64,000 nt of DNA. Source: Cyclobacteriaceae bacterium. GTDB taxonomy: Bacteria; Bacteroidota; Bacteroidia; Cytophagales; Cyclobacteriaceae. The translations under genes and the position numbers were made by a program. The stretch is from positions 1 to 64,000 of the forward strand of contig BPHC01000010.1 of the NCBI GenBank assembly GCA_026003355.1, in the 5' to 3' direction. The notes beneath the pieces are model-generated. The model worked only from the letters and a program-made list of their open reading frames with translations. It made no database searches and was not told the DNA's origin. Below are positions 56,494-64,000 of this stretch, one piece after another (positions within the stretch are counted from its first letter, which is position 1; each line of letters begins with the position of its first letter).

Positions 56494-56937
56494 TTAAAAC
56501 AAACCGGGATGAATAATACCGCGTCCACTCATTTTTATGGAAATGAGTACAATAAGTAAGGCTATACCGTTAAGCATCCAGGTGCGCAGGTGCCTGGTGC
56601 GGTCATCGGGTGCTTTTTTTGTCCTTATACGGGCAACTGTAATCAGGGCTATCGCCAGCAGCATCAGGGTTATGTGTTCAATCGTCCAGTACCTGGTCAT
56701 TTTTTCACTCATCGTACCTGAATTAAACTGTACGAACGGGCTTACAATGTACAGGATGAGGCCCGCAAGTAATTGTAAATGTGTAAAAATAAGCAGGTAC
56801 AGCGAGGCCTTGTCATCCAACCTTCCATAAGGCTTGTTGGAAGCCCACTTAAGCAGCGAGCCGGCAACCACTATTACCAGCATAAGCAATACAAAGTAGC
56901 GCAGCAGCGAATGGGTGTGAAGTAAGCCGGTATACAT
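56494..56937 (-). CDS. Four-helix membrane protein, cytochrome-b-like in general look
   Basis: A 147-residue membrane protein with four hydrophobic segments (about 5-28, 45-66, 82-104, 120-140) and histidines in THSLLRYFVLLMLV, FTHLQLLAGLILYI and IEHITLMLLAIALI. These His positions in or next to helices are what makes such proteins be named 'cytochrome B'; heme binding is not proved. Cytochrome b561-like or a quinone/CopD-like role are both possible. ATG 56937 (MYTGLLHTHSLLRY) is chosen; the frame open upstream to 57105 has no support. Divergent from the ion channel gene. Confidence 0.6.
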   Translation of the reverse strand: MYTGLLHTHSLLRYFVLLMLVIVVAGSLLKWASNKPYGRLDDKASLYLLIFTHLQLLAGLILYIVSPFVQFNSGTMSEKMTRYWTIEHITLMLLAIALITVARIRTKKAPDDRTRHLRTWMLNGIALLIVLISIKMSGRGIIHPGLF

Positions 56938-56973
56938 AAAAAAACAGATTTGCACAGCAAAATAGCACCCCTT

Positions 56974-57002
56974 TTTGAAAGTTCCGAAAAAAAGTACATT
57001 TG
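56974..57002 (+). promoter_or_regulatory. Bacteroidota promoter of the ion channel-acylase operon
   Basis: TTTG at 56974-56977 (within TTTTTG), 17 bases, TACATTTG at 56995-57002; the ATG 57014 is 11 bases further. The spacing is a little short of 19. It supports ATG 57014 over the TTG at 56975. Confidence 0.5.
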
Positions 57003-57013
57003 AAGTTATTCGT

Positions 57014-57964
57014 ATGAAAAGAATTACTGCCTGCCTTTTACTGCCCGGCATATCGGTGCTGTACGCACGGCCTGGCGAAACACCCGATACGGTAACCGTA
57101 GGCACCTATATCATCAGCGTACACGATATCAATTTTCAGCAAAAAGAATATACCATAAGGTTCTGGCTTTGGATGTTATACAATAACCCGAAATTTGATT
57201 TTTCCAAACAACTCGACATCCCAAATGCCAAATCCATAGACCCCCCCGAAGTAATTACCGAGGTAATTGACGGAAGAACCTGGCAGTTGATGAAGATGAA
57301 GTGCACCATGAAACAAAACTGGAAAGTGCAGGATTTCCCCTTCGACAGGCAAACCCTTAAAGTAAATATTGAGAGCTCCCTTTACGACCGCAACAGCCTC
57401 GTTTTTAAGGCAGATGAAACGGGCAGCACCTGTGATCGCGAAATGACCATTGACGGCTGGACGATAACCGACTTCAGGGTAACTACCACTCCACACGAAT
57501 ATACTACAGTATTTGGTGATCCGACTGCTGAGTTGCTGCACTCTGATTATGACTCGTTTAATATTATTCTTGACATCGAGCGCAATGCCTGGGGATTGTT
57601 CTTTAAGATTTTTGTGGGCATGTATATTGCCTTTTTAATTGCCATGCTCAGCTTTGCTCCGCAGATTTATGAACTGGAGCCCCGATTCGGCCTGCCGGTG
57701 GGCGGCTTGTTTGCTGCCGTTGGTAACAAATACATTATCGACTCCATCCTTCCTGAGTCATCATCCTTTTCGCTGGTGGATACGCTCCATACCATAACCT
57801 TTGGAGGTATTTTTCTCATTCTTCTGGTGTCGGCCATCGCCCTTCGGCTGCATGAAAGGCAAAAAATTTCGGTAAGCAGAAAAGTTGATTACTGGGGTTC
57901 CCTCATAATTCTTTTGGCTTATTGCCTGCTCAATTTTTATTTTGTTGTGAAGGCTCAGGCCTGA
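57014..57964 (+). CDS. Prokaryotic pentameric ligand-gated ion channel (Cys-loop-type)
   Basis: A 316-residue pLGIC. A signal peptide (about 1-20, MKRITACLLLPGISVLYARP) is followed by an extracellular beta-sandwich (about 25-190) with the hallmark WKVQDFPFDRQ at 103-113 (the conserved F-P-x-D loop with Pro109 and Asp111) and no Cys pair, as in GLIC and ELIC. Four helices follow: M1 about 192-214, M2 about 223-245, M3 about 253-281, M4 about 292-313, with the M2-M3 loop Pro247. M2 has an unusual GLPVGGLFAAVGNK sequence. It should gate ion flow in the inner membrane after a periplasmic ligand or proton signal (family knowledge); ion and ligand are unknown. The acylase follows after 10 bases. 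Confidence 0.85.
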   Translation: MKRITACLLLPGISVLYARPGETPDTVTVGTYIISVHDINFQQKEYTIRFWLWMLYNNPKFDFSKQLDIPNAKSIDPPEVITEVIDGRTWQLMKMKCTMKQNWKVQDFPFDRQTLKVNIESSLYDRNSLVFKADETGSTCDREMTIDGWTITDFRVTTTPHEYTTVFGDPTAELLHSDYDSFNIILDIERNAWGLFFKIFVGMYIAFLIAMLSFAPQIYELEPRFGLPVGGLFAAVGNKYIIDSILPESSSFSLVDTLHTITFGGIFLILLVSAIALRLHERQKISVSRKVDYWGSLIILLAYCLLNFYFVVKAQA

Positions 57965-57974
57965 AATTACTCCA

Positions 57975-60377
57975 ATGATGAAATTACTTAAACGCGCTCT
58001 TCTTGTACTGGTTATTCTTCTGCTGCTGGCGGCCGCCGGTATATGGATATACGGGCTTTCACTGCGGCCACAGCTTTCGGGCGAGTTAAAACTGCAGGGC
58101 CTTAAGCAAGAAGTTGAAGTATGGTACGATCAATATGGCATTCCGCACATCTATGCCCGCAATGAAGACGACGCCTACTTTGCACTTGGTTTTGTACACG
58201 CGCAGGACCGCCTTTTTCAAATGGAACTGCTGCGCAGGGCTGCCGCCGGGCGGCTTGCCGAAATTCTGGGTCCTGATCTGATTGAAACCGATAAGTTCTT
58301 CCGCACACTGGGCCTTGCGCGGTTTGCGCAACAACACGCAGAAAGATTTCTCAGCTCCGACACTGCCCCGTTTCAGCGCATGGTACACGCCTACCAAAAA
58401 GGTATTAACGCATATTTGAAAAATGGCAAGACACCCGTTGAATTTCTATTACTGAATATCCCTAAAGAAGAATTCCGTCCGGCAGACGTTTATCTGGCCA
58501 TCGGTTTCATGTCATTTGGCTTTGCCGAAGGATTCCGGGCCGACCCCGTACTGGAAAAAATAAAAACCGAATGGGGCCATCACTATCTGGCCGATTTGGC
58601 CATACAAACACCCCCCGATGCCGTTCGGATAAAAAGCTATTCGGGCGCCACGGCACCTGCCCCATCAGGCAAGCTCATCGCCTCGATTGCAAATGCGCTC
58701 AATGCCCTGCCCGTGGCCCTGTGGCAGGGCAGCAACGCGTGGGTAGTGGCCGGCAGCAAGTCTGCTTCAGGAAAACCTGTTCTGGCCAACGATACCCACA
58801 TTGGCTATGCCCAGCCCGCCGTGTGGTACGAGGCCCACATAGAGTACCCCGGTTTTGGCTTTTACGGCCACCACCTTGCCGGCATCCCTTTTGGCCTGTT
58901 GGGCAACAACCGGTTTTGCGGCTTTGGTCTTACTATGTTCGAAAACGATGACGTAGACTTTTTCAGTGAAAAAGTTAATCCGGAAAATCCGGATGAAGTG
59001 TGGTACATAGACCACTGGGAAAAACTTGCTGCCCGGCAGGAAACAATAAAAGTAAAGGGAGGCCGGGAAGTGGTATTTACCGTGCGCAGCAGCCGCCACG
59101 GGCCCATTATTAATGGTATCGTTCAGCATACCGACACAACCCATGCGCCCATAGCCCTGGCCTGGCAGCTGCTGAAAGGCGAAAACCTTGCCCTGCAGGC
59201 GGCGTGGCAACTTAACCATGCCGCAACGTTTGCACAGGCAAGGCAGGCCGCATCGATGTTCAGCGCCCCCGGCCTGAATGTGATGTATGCCGATACGGCC
59301 GGGAACATAGCCTGGTGGGCAGCTGCCCGTTTACCCATACGGCCAAAACATGTTGTAAGCAAACTGTTTCTTGACGGAGCCTCCGGCAACGATGAATACC
59401 TGGGTTACTATCCGTTCGAACAAAACCCACAGGCCCTCAATCCTCCATGGCAGTATGTTTATTCTGCAAACAATCAGCCCGACACCGTATCGGGCGTGCT
59501 GTACCCGGGATATTACTATCCGAAAAACAGGGCTTCGCGGATTATTGAATTGCTCGAATCGAAAGAAAAATTTTCGGCAACCGACATGGCCGCCATGCAA
59601 CTGGACGTTACCTCGGCCGCACATGCCGAACTGGCACAGCAAATAACATCGCTGCTGCAGCAGTCACCGGGCGCCGGGGCCCAACAGCTTGCCGGCATCC
59701 TGAAAAACTGGAATGGTCAGCATCGGGCTAACATGGCCCAACCTGCTGTTTATTACACACTGTTGTCGCAAATTATATACATGGCGATGGCCGATGAAAT
59801 TGGAAGCGAAGCCCTGCAATCGCTGGGCAAAACATCGGTATTGAAAAATTCCTATCAAAAACTTATTCAGAACGAACAATCACCCTGGTGGGATGATGTG
59901 CGCACCGCAGCCACACGCGAAAGCAGGCAGGACATTATAAACCGGGCGGCCACAGCCACGCTGGAACTGTTACGTAAAAATCTGGGCAGCAGACCCGATG
60001 AATGGCAATGGGGAAAAATACACACGCTCACCCACAGGCATGCGCTGGGTGCCGTAAAACTACTGAATACGATTTTCAGCGTAGGGCCCTTTACCGTTGA
60101 TGGCGGAAGTGAGGTGATAAATAACCTGCATTTTGAACTCGATACCCTGGGGATTTTTGAGGTGGATGGCGGACCAGCCCTGCGCAAGGTAACCGACTTT
60201 GCCGATATAGAGAACGGCATTTCAATTTCGCCTACCGGACAAAGCGGCAACCGCATGAGCCCGCATTATGCCGATCAGGCCAAAATGTTTGCAACCGGGC
60301 GTACCCGCCCCATGCTTATGAACCGTGAAGCTGTTTTGCAACAATCAAAAAACCGGCTGAGGCTATTGCCTGAATAA
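57975..60377 (+). CDS. Penicillin-acylase-family Ntn hydrolase (periplasmic, anchored)
   Basis: An 800-residue protein with an N-terminal anchor (RALLVLVILLLLAAAGIWIY) and the family fold: alpha chain to about 252, and the beta chain starting at Ser253 in ...LWQGSNAWVVAGSKS, which becomes the N-terminal nucleophile after self-cleavage between Gly252 and Ser253. Other signatures: YDQYGIPHIYARNEDDAYFA, HAQDRLFQMELLRRAAAGRL, NDTHIGYAQPAVWYEAHI, the later GRLAEILG, and C-terminal NGISISPTGQSGNRMSPHYA. The family includes penicillin and cephalosporin acylases and acyl-homoserine-lactone acylases. It cleaves an amide in the periplasm; the natural substrate is not known. Start at 57975 or 57978 (two Met). 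Confidence 0.9.
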   Translation: MMKLLKRALLVLVILLLLAAAGIWIYGLSLRPQLSGELKLQGLKQEVEVWYDQYGIPHIYARNEDDAYFALGFVHAQDRLFQMELLRRAAAGRLAEILGPDLIETDKFFRTLGLARFAQQHAERFLSSDTAPFQRMVHAYQKGINAYLKNGKTPVEFLLLNIPKEEFRPADVYLAIGFMSFGFAEGFRADPVLEKIKTEWGHHYLADLAIQTPPDAVRIKSYSGATAPAPSGKLIASIANALNALPVALWQGSNAWVVAGSKSASGKPVLANDTHIGYAQPAVWYEAHIEYPGFGFYGHHLAGIPFGLLGNNRFCGFGLTMFENDDVDFFSEKVNPENPDEVWYIDHWEKLAARQETIKVKGGREVVFTVRSSRHGPIINGIVQHTDTTHAPIALAWQLLKGENLALQAAWQLNHAATFAQARQAASMFSAPGLNVMYADTAGNIAWWAAARLPIRPKHVVSKLFLDGASGNDEYLGYYPFEQNPQALNPPWQYVYSANNQPDTVSGVLYPGYYYPKNRASRIIELLESKEKFSATDMAAMQLDVTSAAHAELAQQITSLLQQSPGAGAQQLAGILKNWNGQHRANMAQPAVYYTLLSQIIYMAMADEIGSEALQSLGKTSVLKNSYQKLIQNEQSPWWDDVRTAATRESRQDIINRAATATLELLRKNLGSRPDEWQWGKIHTLTHRHALGAVKLLNTIFSVGPFTVDGGSEVINNLHFELDTLGIFEVDGGPALRKVTDFADIENGISISPTGQSGNRMSPHYADQAKMFATGRTRPMLMNREAVLQQSKNRLRLLPE

Positions 60378-60379
60378 TT

Positions 60380-60427
60380 CCGGAAGCAACTCATGGCCAA
60401 TAAAAGATCGTTCATCCGGTTTTTTTG
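60380..60427 (+). terminator. Weak possible terminator after the acylase gene
   Basis: CCGGA and TCCGG with a loop of about 31 bases, followed by TTTTTTTG. The stem is only 5 bases, so confidence is low. Confidence 0.35.
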
Positions 60428-60472
60428 TTAAGTTTAATCGATGCCAGGCAAATATTTTAAACCCCTTTAATA

Positions 60473-60769
60473 ATGAAAATTCACATTCAGACACTCGACT
60501 TCACCCCTCGGCAAAGTTTACTGGACCTGGTAAACGAAAAAGTAGGAAAGCTGGAAAAGTTCAGCGACCGGATTATCGAAAGCCGTGTTACCCTGCGTGT
60601 GGAAAAAGCCGATAAACGCGATAACAAAATGTGCGAAATACGGGTGGTTATTCCGGGCAATGATCTGTTTGCAAAAAAACAAAGCGAATCGTTTGAAGAA
60701 GCTATTCAAAAAGCAACCGAAACCCTGGAGCGGCAAATTAAAGACTGGAAAGAAAAGCTGCGCAGCTAA
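60473..60769 (+). CDS. hpf: Ribosome hibernation promoting factor, short form
   Basis: A 98-residue HPF/YfiA protein, of the short form without the C-terminal dimerisation domain of long HPF. MKIHIQTLDFTPRQSLLDLV, EKFSDRIIESRVTLRVEKAD and the C-terminal SESFEEAIQKATETLERQIK match the beta-alpha-beta-beta-beta-alpha fold that sits in the mRNA channel of the 30S subunit. It should silence ribosomes in stationary phase. Short HPF needs RMF in enterobacteria to form 100S particles, while Bacteroidota lack RMF, so it may act as a YfiA-like 70S stabiliser. No -7 box with exact match was found. Confidence 0.92.
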   Translation: MKIHIQTLDFTPRQSLLDLVNEKVGKLEKFSDRIIESRVTLRVEKADKRDNKMCEIRVVIPGNDLFAKKQSESFEEAIQKATETLERQIKDWKEKLRS

Positions 60770-60871
60770 ACCGCCCTGAAAATTACCGGTTAAAGGCAAA
60801 TTGCACCCACCGGTTGATAATGCTTTTTCCGGCCGGAAGCTGAATTTTATCATTGCAAAAATTCATCCCGT

Positions 60872-63301
60872 ATGCGATTACCCGTTTTCCTCTGTCTTTT
60901 TGCAATCGTCCTTCCCGGCTTTTCGCAGGATAACCTCACCTACCAGCGCCCGCCCGAAGCCATTGCCCGGTTGGTAGAAGCACCGCTCACCCCTGTGGTG
61001 ATGTTATCGCCCGACCGGCAGTGGATGTTGCTGCTGGACCGATCAGACTTTCCCTCCATCGAAGAGCTTTCCCGCCCTGAGTTGCGCCTGGCAGGCCTGC
61101 GCATTAACCCCGATAACTTCGGGCCCAGCCGGGGTTTCTACTACACCGGCCTGCGCGTTAAAAATATTGCCACGGGCCGTGAATACAGCATTGCCAATCT
61201 TCCGGAAAAGCTGCTGGCAAGCAGTCCGGCCTTCTCGCCTAACAGCCAGTATATTGCATTTTTGCAGAATGCCCCCGACAGAATTGAGTTATGGGTAGCC
61301 GACCTTGCCACGTTCCAGGCCCGACCCTTTACCGGGCGCAAAATCAACAACGTAATGGGCGGGGCCTTCAGCTGGCTGTCGGACGCACAACATATTGTAT
61401 TTACAGCCGTTCCCGAAAACCGCAATCCCCTGCCTCCAAAATCGCGTGTGCCTGCCGGACCGGTTGTTGAAGAAAATTTAGGTAGAAAAACACCTGCCCG
61501 CACCTACCAGGACCTGCTTAAAAACCCATACGATGAGCAGGCGTTTGAATACTACGCCTCCAGCGACCTAATGTTAAAGGCCGTTAACGGCACCGAGATA
61601 ACGTTAAATCCATCGGCCATTCATGGCAACGTAAGCCCTTCGCCCGATGGCAAACTTATTCTGCTGGAAATCATTCACCGGCCCTTCAGCTACCTGGTGC
61701 CTGTAAACAACTTTCCTTATACGGTAAAGGTTATAGACCGCACCGGTAAAACAGTAAAAGAAATTGCCGAAGTGCCGCTTACCGATTACATCCCCATAGG
61801 TTTTAATGCCGTGCAGCGCGAACCGCGCGGCCACAACTGGCGGGCCGATAAGCCGGCCACACTTTACTGGGCGCACGCGCAGGATGGTGGCGACCCTAAA
61901 AACAAAGCCGACATCCGCGATAAACTCTTTACCTGGGATTATCCGTTTACCGGCACGCCCCGCGAGCTTATAAGCCTGCCCCTGCGCTACTGGCGTGTAC
62001 TGTGGGGCAATGAAAACACCGCGCTGGTGTACGAACGATGGACCCAGGATAGAAAGGAGCGCGTGCATCTTGTGAATCCACAAACAGGCACCTCAAGGGT
62101 TTTGTTCGATCTGAATTACGAAGACAACTATAACTATCCCGGAAATCCGCTCACCACTTATAACACTTTTGGCCGCAGTGTTTTGCTCATTACATCCGAT
62201 AATTCCGTATTTCTAACCGGAGCAGGCGGTTCACCTGAAGGCGACTTTCCCTTCTTAGACAAACTGAACCTTACCTCCGTAAAGAAGACCCGGCTGTGGC
62301 AATGCCAGGCCCCCTACTACGAAACCGTTGTCGCGCTGGTCGACCCGAAAAAAGTGTCCTTCATCACCTCGCGTGAATCGGTTACCGAAAACCCCAATTA
62401 CTACCTGCGCACGGCCGGCAGTACACGGCTAACACCCCTCACCGGCTTTCCGCATCCGTATCCTCAGTTTAACGAGGTTAAAAAAGAACTGCTGAAATAC
62501 AAAAGAGCCGACGGTGTAGAGCTTACCGCCACATTGTACCTGCCTCCAGGATATAAAAAAGAAGACGGTCCGCTGCCCGGCCTGGTGTGGGCCTATCCAC
62601 GTGAATACAAGTCGGGCGATGCCGCCGGCCAGGTGCGCGGCTCAAAGTATGCGTTTACGCGCCTGAGTTGGGGCGGACCGGTTTACTGGGTAATGCGCGG
62701 ATATGCCGTGCTGGATAACGCAGCCATGCCCATTGTTGGCGAGGGCAACCAGGAGCCCAACGATACCTATGTGGAACAGCTGGTAGCCAGCGCGCAGGCA
62801 GTTGTGGATTATGCCGCCTCGCTGGGCGTGCTGGATAAAAACCGTGTGGGAGTTGGCGGGCATTCGTACGGAGCTTTTATGACCGCCAACCTGCTGGCCC
62901 ATTCTGATATTTTTAAGGCGGGCATAGCGCGCAGTGGTGCCTATAACCGAACACTTACTCCTTTTGGCTTTCAGGCCGAGGCCCGCACCTACTGGGAAGC
63001 GCCCGAAGTATATTACCGCATGTCGCCCTTTTCGTATGCCGACAAGCTGAAAGAGCCCCTTCTGCTTATTCACGGTGAAGCCGATAACAATCCGGGTACC
63101 TTTCCCATCCAGTCGGAACGTTTCTACAATGCCCTGAAAGGACATGGCGGCACAGCCCGGCTGGTGTTTCTGCCTTACGAAAGCCACGGCTATGCTGCCA
63201 AAGAAAGCATACTGCACACCCTGTGGGAAATGGACCGCTGGCTGGAAACCTATGTAAAACAAAGTGGCAACAGCCAGAATCAGAAGGCAGGCACCCAATG
63301 A
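60872..63301 (+). CDS. Secreted S9 family peptidase (prolyl-oligopeptidase/glutamyl-peptidase-like)
   Basis: An 809-residue enzyme with signal peptide MRLPVFLCLFAIVLPGFSQ. An N-terminal propeller (about 40-530; FSPNSQYIAFLQNAPDRIEL, SPSPDGKLILLEIIHRPFSY) controls access to the alpha/beta hydrolase (about 540-809). The triad is Ser665 in VGGHSYGAFMTAN, Asp near 737 in IHGEADNNPG and His near 772 in YESHGY. Length and order fit S9 peptidases of the type found in Bacteroidota as glutamyl or dipeptidyl peptidases. They degrade peptides outside the cytoplasm; the preferred residue cannot be given. A bidirectional terminator follows. Confidence 0.92.
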   Translation: MRLPVFLCLFAIVLPGFSQDNLTYQRPPEAIARLVEAPLTPVVMLSPDRQWMLLLDRSDFPSIEELSRPELRLAGLRINPDNFGPSRGFYYTGLRVKNIATGREYSIANLPEKLLASSPAFSPNSQYIAFLQNAPDRIELWVADLATFQARPFTGRKINNVMGGAFSWLSDAQHIVFTAVPENRNPLPPKSRVPAGPVVEENLGRKTPARTYQDLLKNPYDEQAFEYYASSDLMLKAVNGTEITLNPSAIHGNVSPSPDGKLILLEIIHRPFSYLVPVNNFPYTVKVIDRTGKTVKEIAEVPLTDYIPIGFNAVQREPRGHNWRADKPATLYWAHAQDGGDPKNKADIRDKLFTWDYPFTGTPRELISLPLRYWRVLWGNENTALVYERWTQDRKERVHLVNPQTGTSRVLFDLNYEDNYNYPGNPLTTYNTFGRSVLLITSDNSVFLTGAGGSPEGDFPFLDKLNLTSVKKTRLWQCQAPYYETVVALVDPKKVSFITSRESVTENPNYYLRTAGSTRLTPLTGFPHPYPQFNEVKKELLKYKRADGVELTATLYLPPGYKKEDGPLPGLVWAYPREYKSGDAAGQVRGSKYAFTRLSWGGPVYWVMRGYAVLDNAAMPIVGEGNQEPNDTYVEQLVASAQAVVDYAASLGVLDKNRVGVGGHSYGAFMTANLLAHSDIFKAGIARSGAYNRTLTPFGFQAEARTYWEAPEVYYRMSPFSYADKLKEPLLLIHGEADNNPGTFPIQSERFYNALKGHGGTARLVFLPYESHGYAAKESILHTLWEMDRWLETYVKQSGNSQNQKAGTQ

Positions 63302-63325
63302 AATTGCAGCAACAAAAGCAAAATG

Positions 63326-63354
63326 AAAAAGGCTGCCTTTTCGGCAGCCTTTTT
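63326..63354. terminator. Bidirectional Rho-independent terminator
   Basis: GGCTGCC (63331-63337) pairs with GGCAGCC (63343-63349) around TTTTC, with AAAAA before and TTTTT after. It serves both the S9 peptidase (plus) and the small secreted protein (minus). Confidence 0.9.
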
Positions 63355-63377
63355 CATGAATCAGGCCAACTGCAGGT

Positions 63378-63944
63378 TTACTTTTGTATGGTTACGGTGT
63401 TCCCGTTGGCATCCTGCAGCACAAACACCGGGCGGCCGGAAAAATTCCGTACTGAAATTACCAGTGCGCCTTCGGGCTGCGCAAAGTTGTGCGCTGCCAG
63501 GGTTTCGCCCTGCGCATTTTGTACAAACAGTGTTACAGGCGCATTTGCCCTTACGCTGCACAGATAGCGGGCGTCTTTCAACCGGGTTACATGGGCTGCA
63601 AAGGGCTTATTGTTTGCCTCGCTTCCGGTGGCACCATGTTCAATAACCCCGGTAAATTTCTCCTTTCCCGAAATTACCTCAACAGTATAACGGCCGGGCT
63701 GCAGCCCGCTGAAATTCAGCGGAAGCATAAAACCGTTGGAACTGTTAATGCGCTCCGAGAATACCACTTCGTCAAAGCGGTTCTTAACCGTAATTATTGC
63801 CTCGGCGGCAGCGCCAGTGTATATCAGTTTATAAACACTTTCACCACGCTTTACAACAGCAAAACGCGCAGGCGTATCAGCTAATGCGGTGGTTACCACA
63901 CCGGCTACCAGCATGGTAACCGAAATCAACATTCTCATTTTCAT
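63378..63944 (-). CDS. Small secreted protein with two Ig-like/beta domains
   Basis: The ATG at 63944 gives 188 residues: signal peptide (MKMRMLISVTMLVAGVVTTALA), then two repeats of beta-sandwich type: VYKLIYTGAAAEAIITVKNR, INSSNGFMLPLNFSGLQPGR, YTVEVISGKEKF; and APVTLFVQNAQGETLAAHNF, VISVRNFSGRPVFVLQDANG. The G-L-x-P-G-x-Y-x-V/x-E turn is typical of secretion-associated C-terminal (Por/T9SS-like) or carboxypeptidase-regulatory domains; the protein is short for a T9SS substrate. A start further up at 63983 or 63965 would lie in or beyond the -7 box. Function unknown. Confidence 0.65.
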   Translation of the reverse strand: MKMRMLISVTMLVAGVVTTALADTPARFAVVKRGESVYKLIYTGAAAEAIITVKNRFDEVVFSERINSSNGFMLPLNFSGLQPGRYTVEVISGKEKFTGVIEHGATGSEANNKPFAAHVTRLKDARYLCSVRANAPVTLFVQNAQGETLAAHNFAQPEGALVISVRNFSGRPVFVLQDANGNTVTIQK

Positions 63945-63966
63945 AACATTTTCTTTTTGGTTCATG

Positions 63967-63974
63967 CAAATGTA
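63967..63974 (-). promoter_or_regulatory. Bacteroidota -7 box for the small secreted protein
   Basis: TACATTTG followed by C on the minus strand; exact -7 match, 22 bases upstream of ATG 63944. It fixes the start below 63965. Confidence 0.5.
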
Positions 63975-64000
63975 CGCCAGCACGATGCCTGAGGTTGTGA

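Noticed and set aside
1-64000. CRISPR arrays, insertion sequences, integrases, prophage genes, tRNA or rRNA genes
   Set aside because: None seen on either strand; no spaced repeats, no transposase or integrase motifs, and no intergenic space with tRNA-like cloverleaf.

Overview
The window is a chromosomal stretch of a Bacteroidota bacterium, most likely of the Cytophagales type, with roughly half G+C by eye. Three things support this. Many genes are preceded by the Bacteroidota sigma -7 box (TAnnTTTG), twice with a TTTG or TTG box at the proper 19-base distance. Shine-Dalgarno sequences are rare. The gene families are typical of the group: GlmU-like LbH protein, type B L31, PafA-like phosphatase, WG-repeat protein, OmpA with PD40 repeats, and TPR+PBP1 lipoprotein-like proteins. 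I see no tRNA, rRNA, CRISPR array, insertion sequence or phage gene. It reads as ordinary, tightly packed core and lineage-specific chromosome.

Layout. 1-2040: a secreted sugar dehydrogenase cut by the left edge, a small secreted protein and a 53-residue membrane protein. 2079-6444: a chain of four overlapping genes (tsaC, a phosphofructokinase, asnB, a small STAS-like protein). 6553-9499: thioredoxin, copper ATPase and an HMA copper-binding protein. 9595-12932: a secreted TPR-CHAT protease-like protein with a small coiled-coil partner. 13061-23409: argS, a deoxyhypusine-synthase-like enzyme, an M16 peptidase, a DoxX protein, a LON-domain protein, apt, an OsmC protein, hutI and a barrel protein. 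23495-28214: an operon guaA - PBP1-like binding protein - membrane GAF sensor. 28277-35320: typA-TPR, two RNA methyltransferases, and a membrane protein-gmhA-comM operon. 35383-44917: a lipid-type ABC exporter, a Wzi-like barrel, L31, a GlmU-like protein, holB, a cyclophilin, an RmlD-like reductase and a sodium symporter. 45110-51540: a PafA-like phosphatase, a WG-repeat protein, a lineage-specific helical protein and a single-domain response regulator. 51597-56937: an ALDH7 dehydrogenase, an HtrA protease, an OmpA/PD40 protein and a 4-TM protein. 57014-63944: a pentameric ligand-gated ion channel followed 10 bases later by a penicillin-acylase-type Ntn hydrolase, then hpf, an S9 peptidase and a small secreted protein.

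The most interesting units are the ion channel plus acylase pair, the secreted CHAT pair, and the guaA-PBP1-GAF operon. An important caution for any reader: five genes (thioredoxin, ABC exporter, cyclophilin, sodium symporter, WG-repeat protein) each read through only if one extra base is skipped. Four of the five sites lie in or beside a homopolymer run, so they look more like systematic sequence errors than five true pseudogenes. They are annotated here as interrupted single genes.
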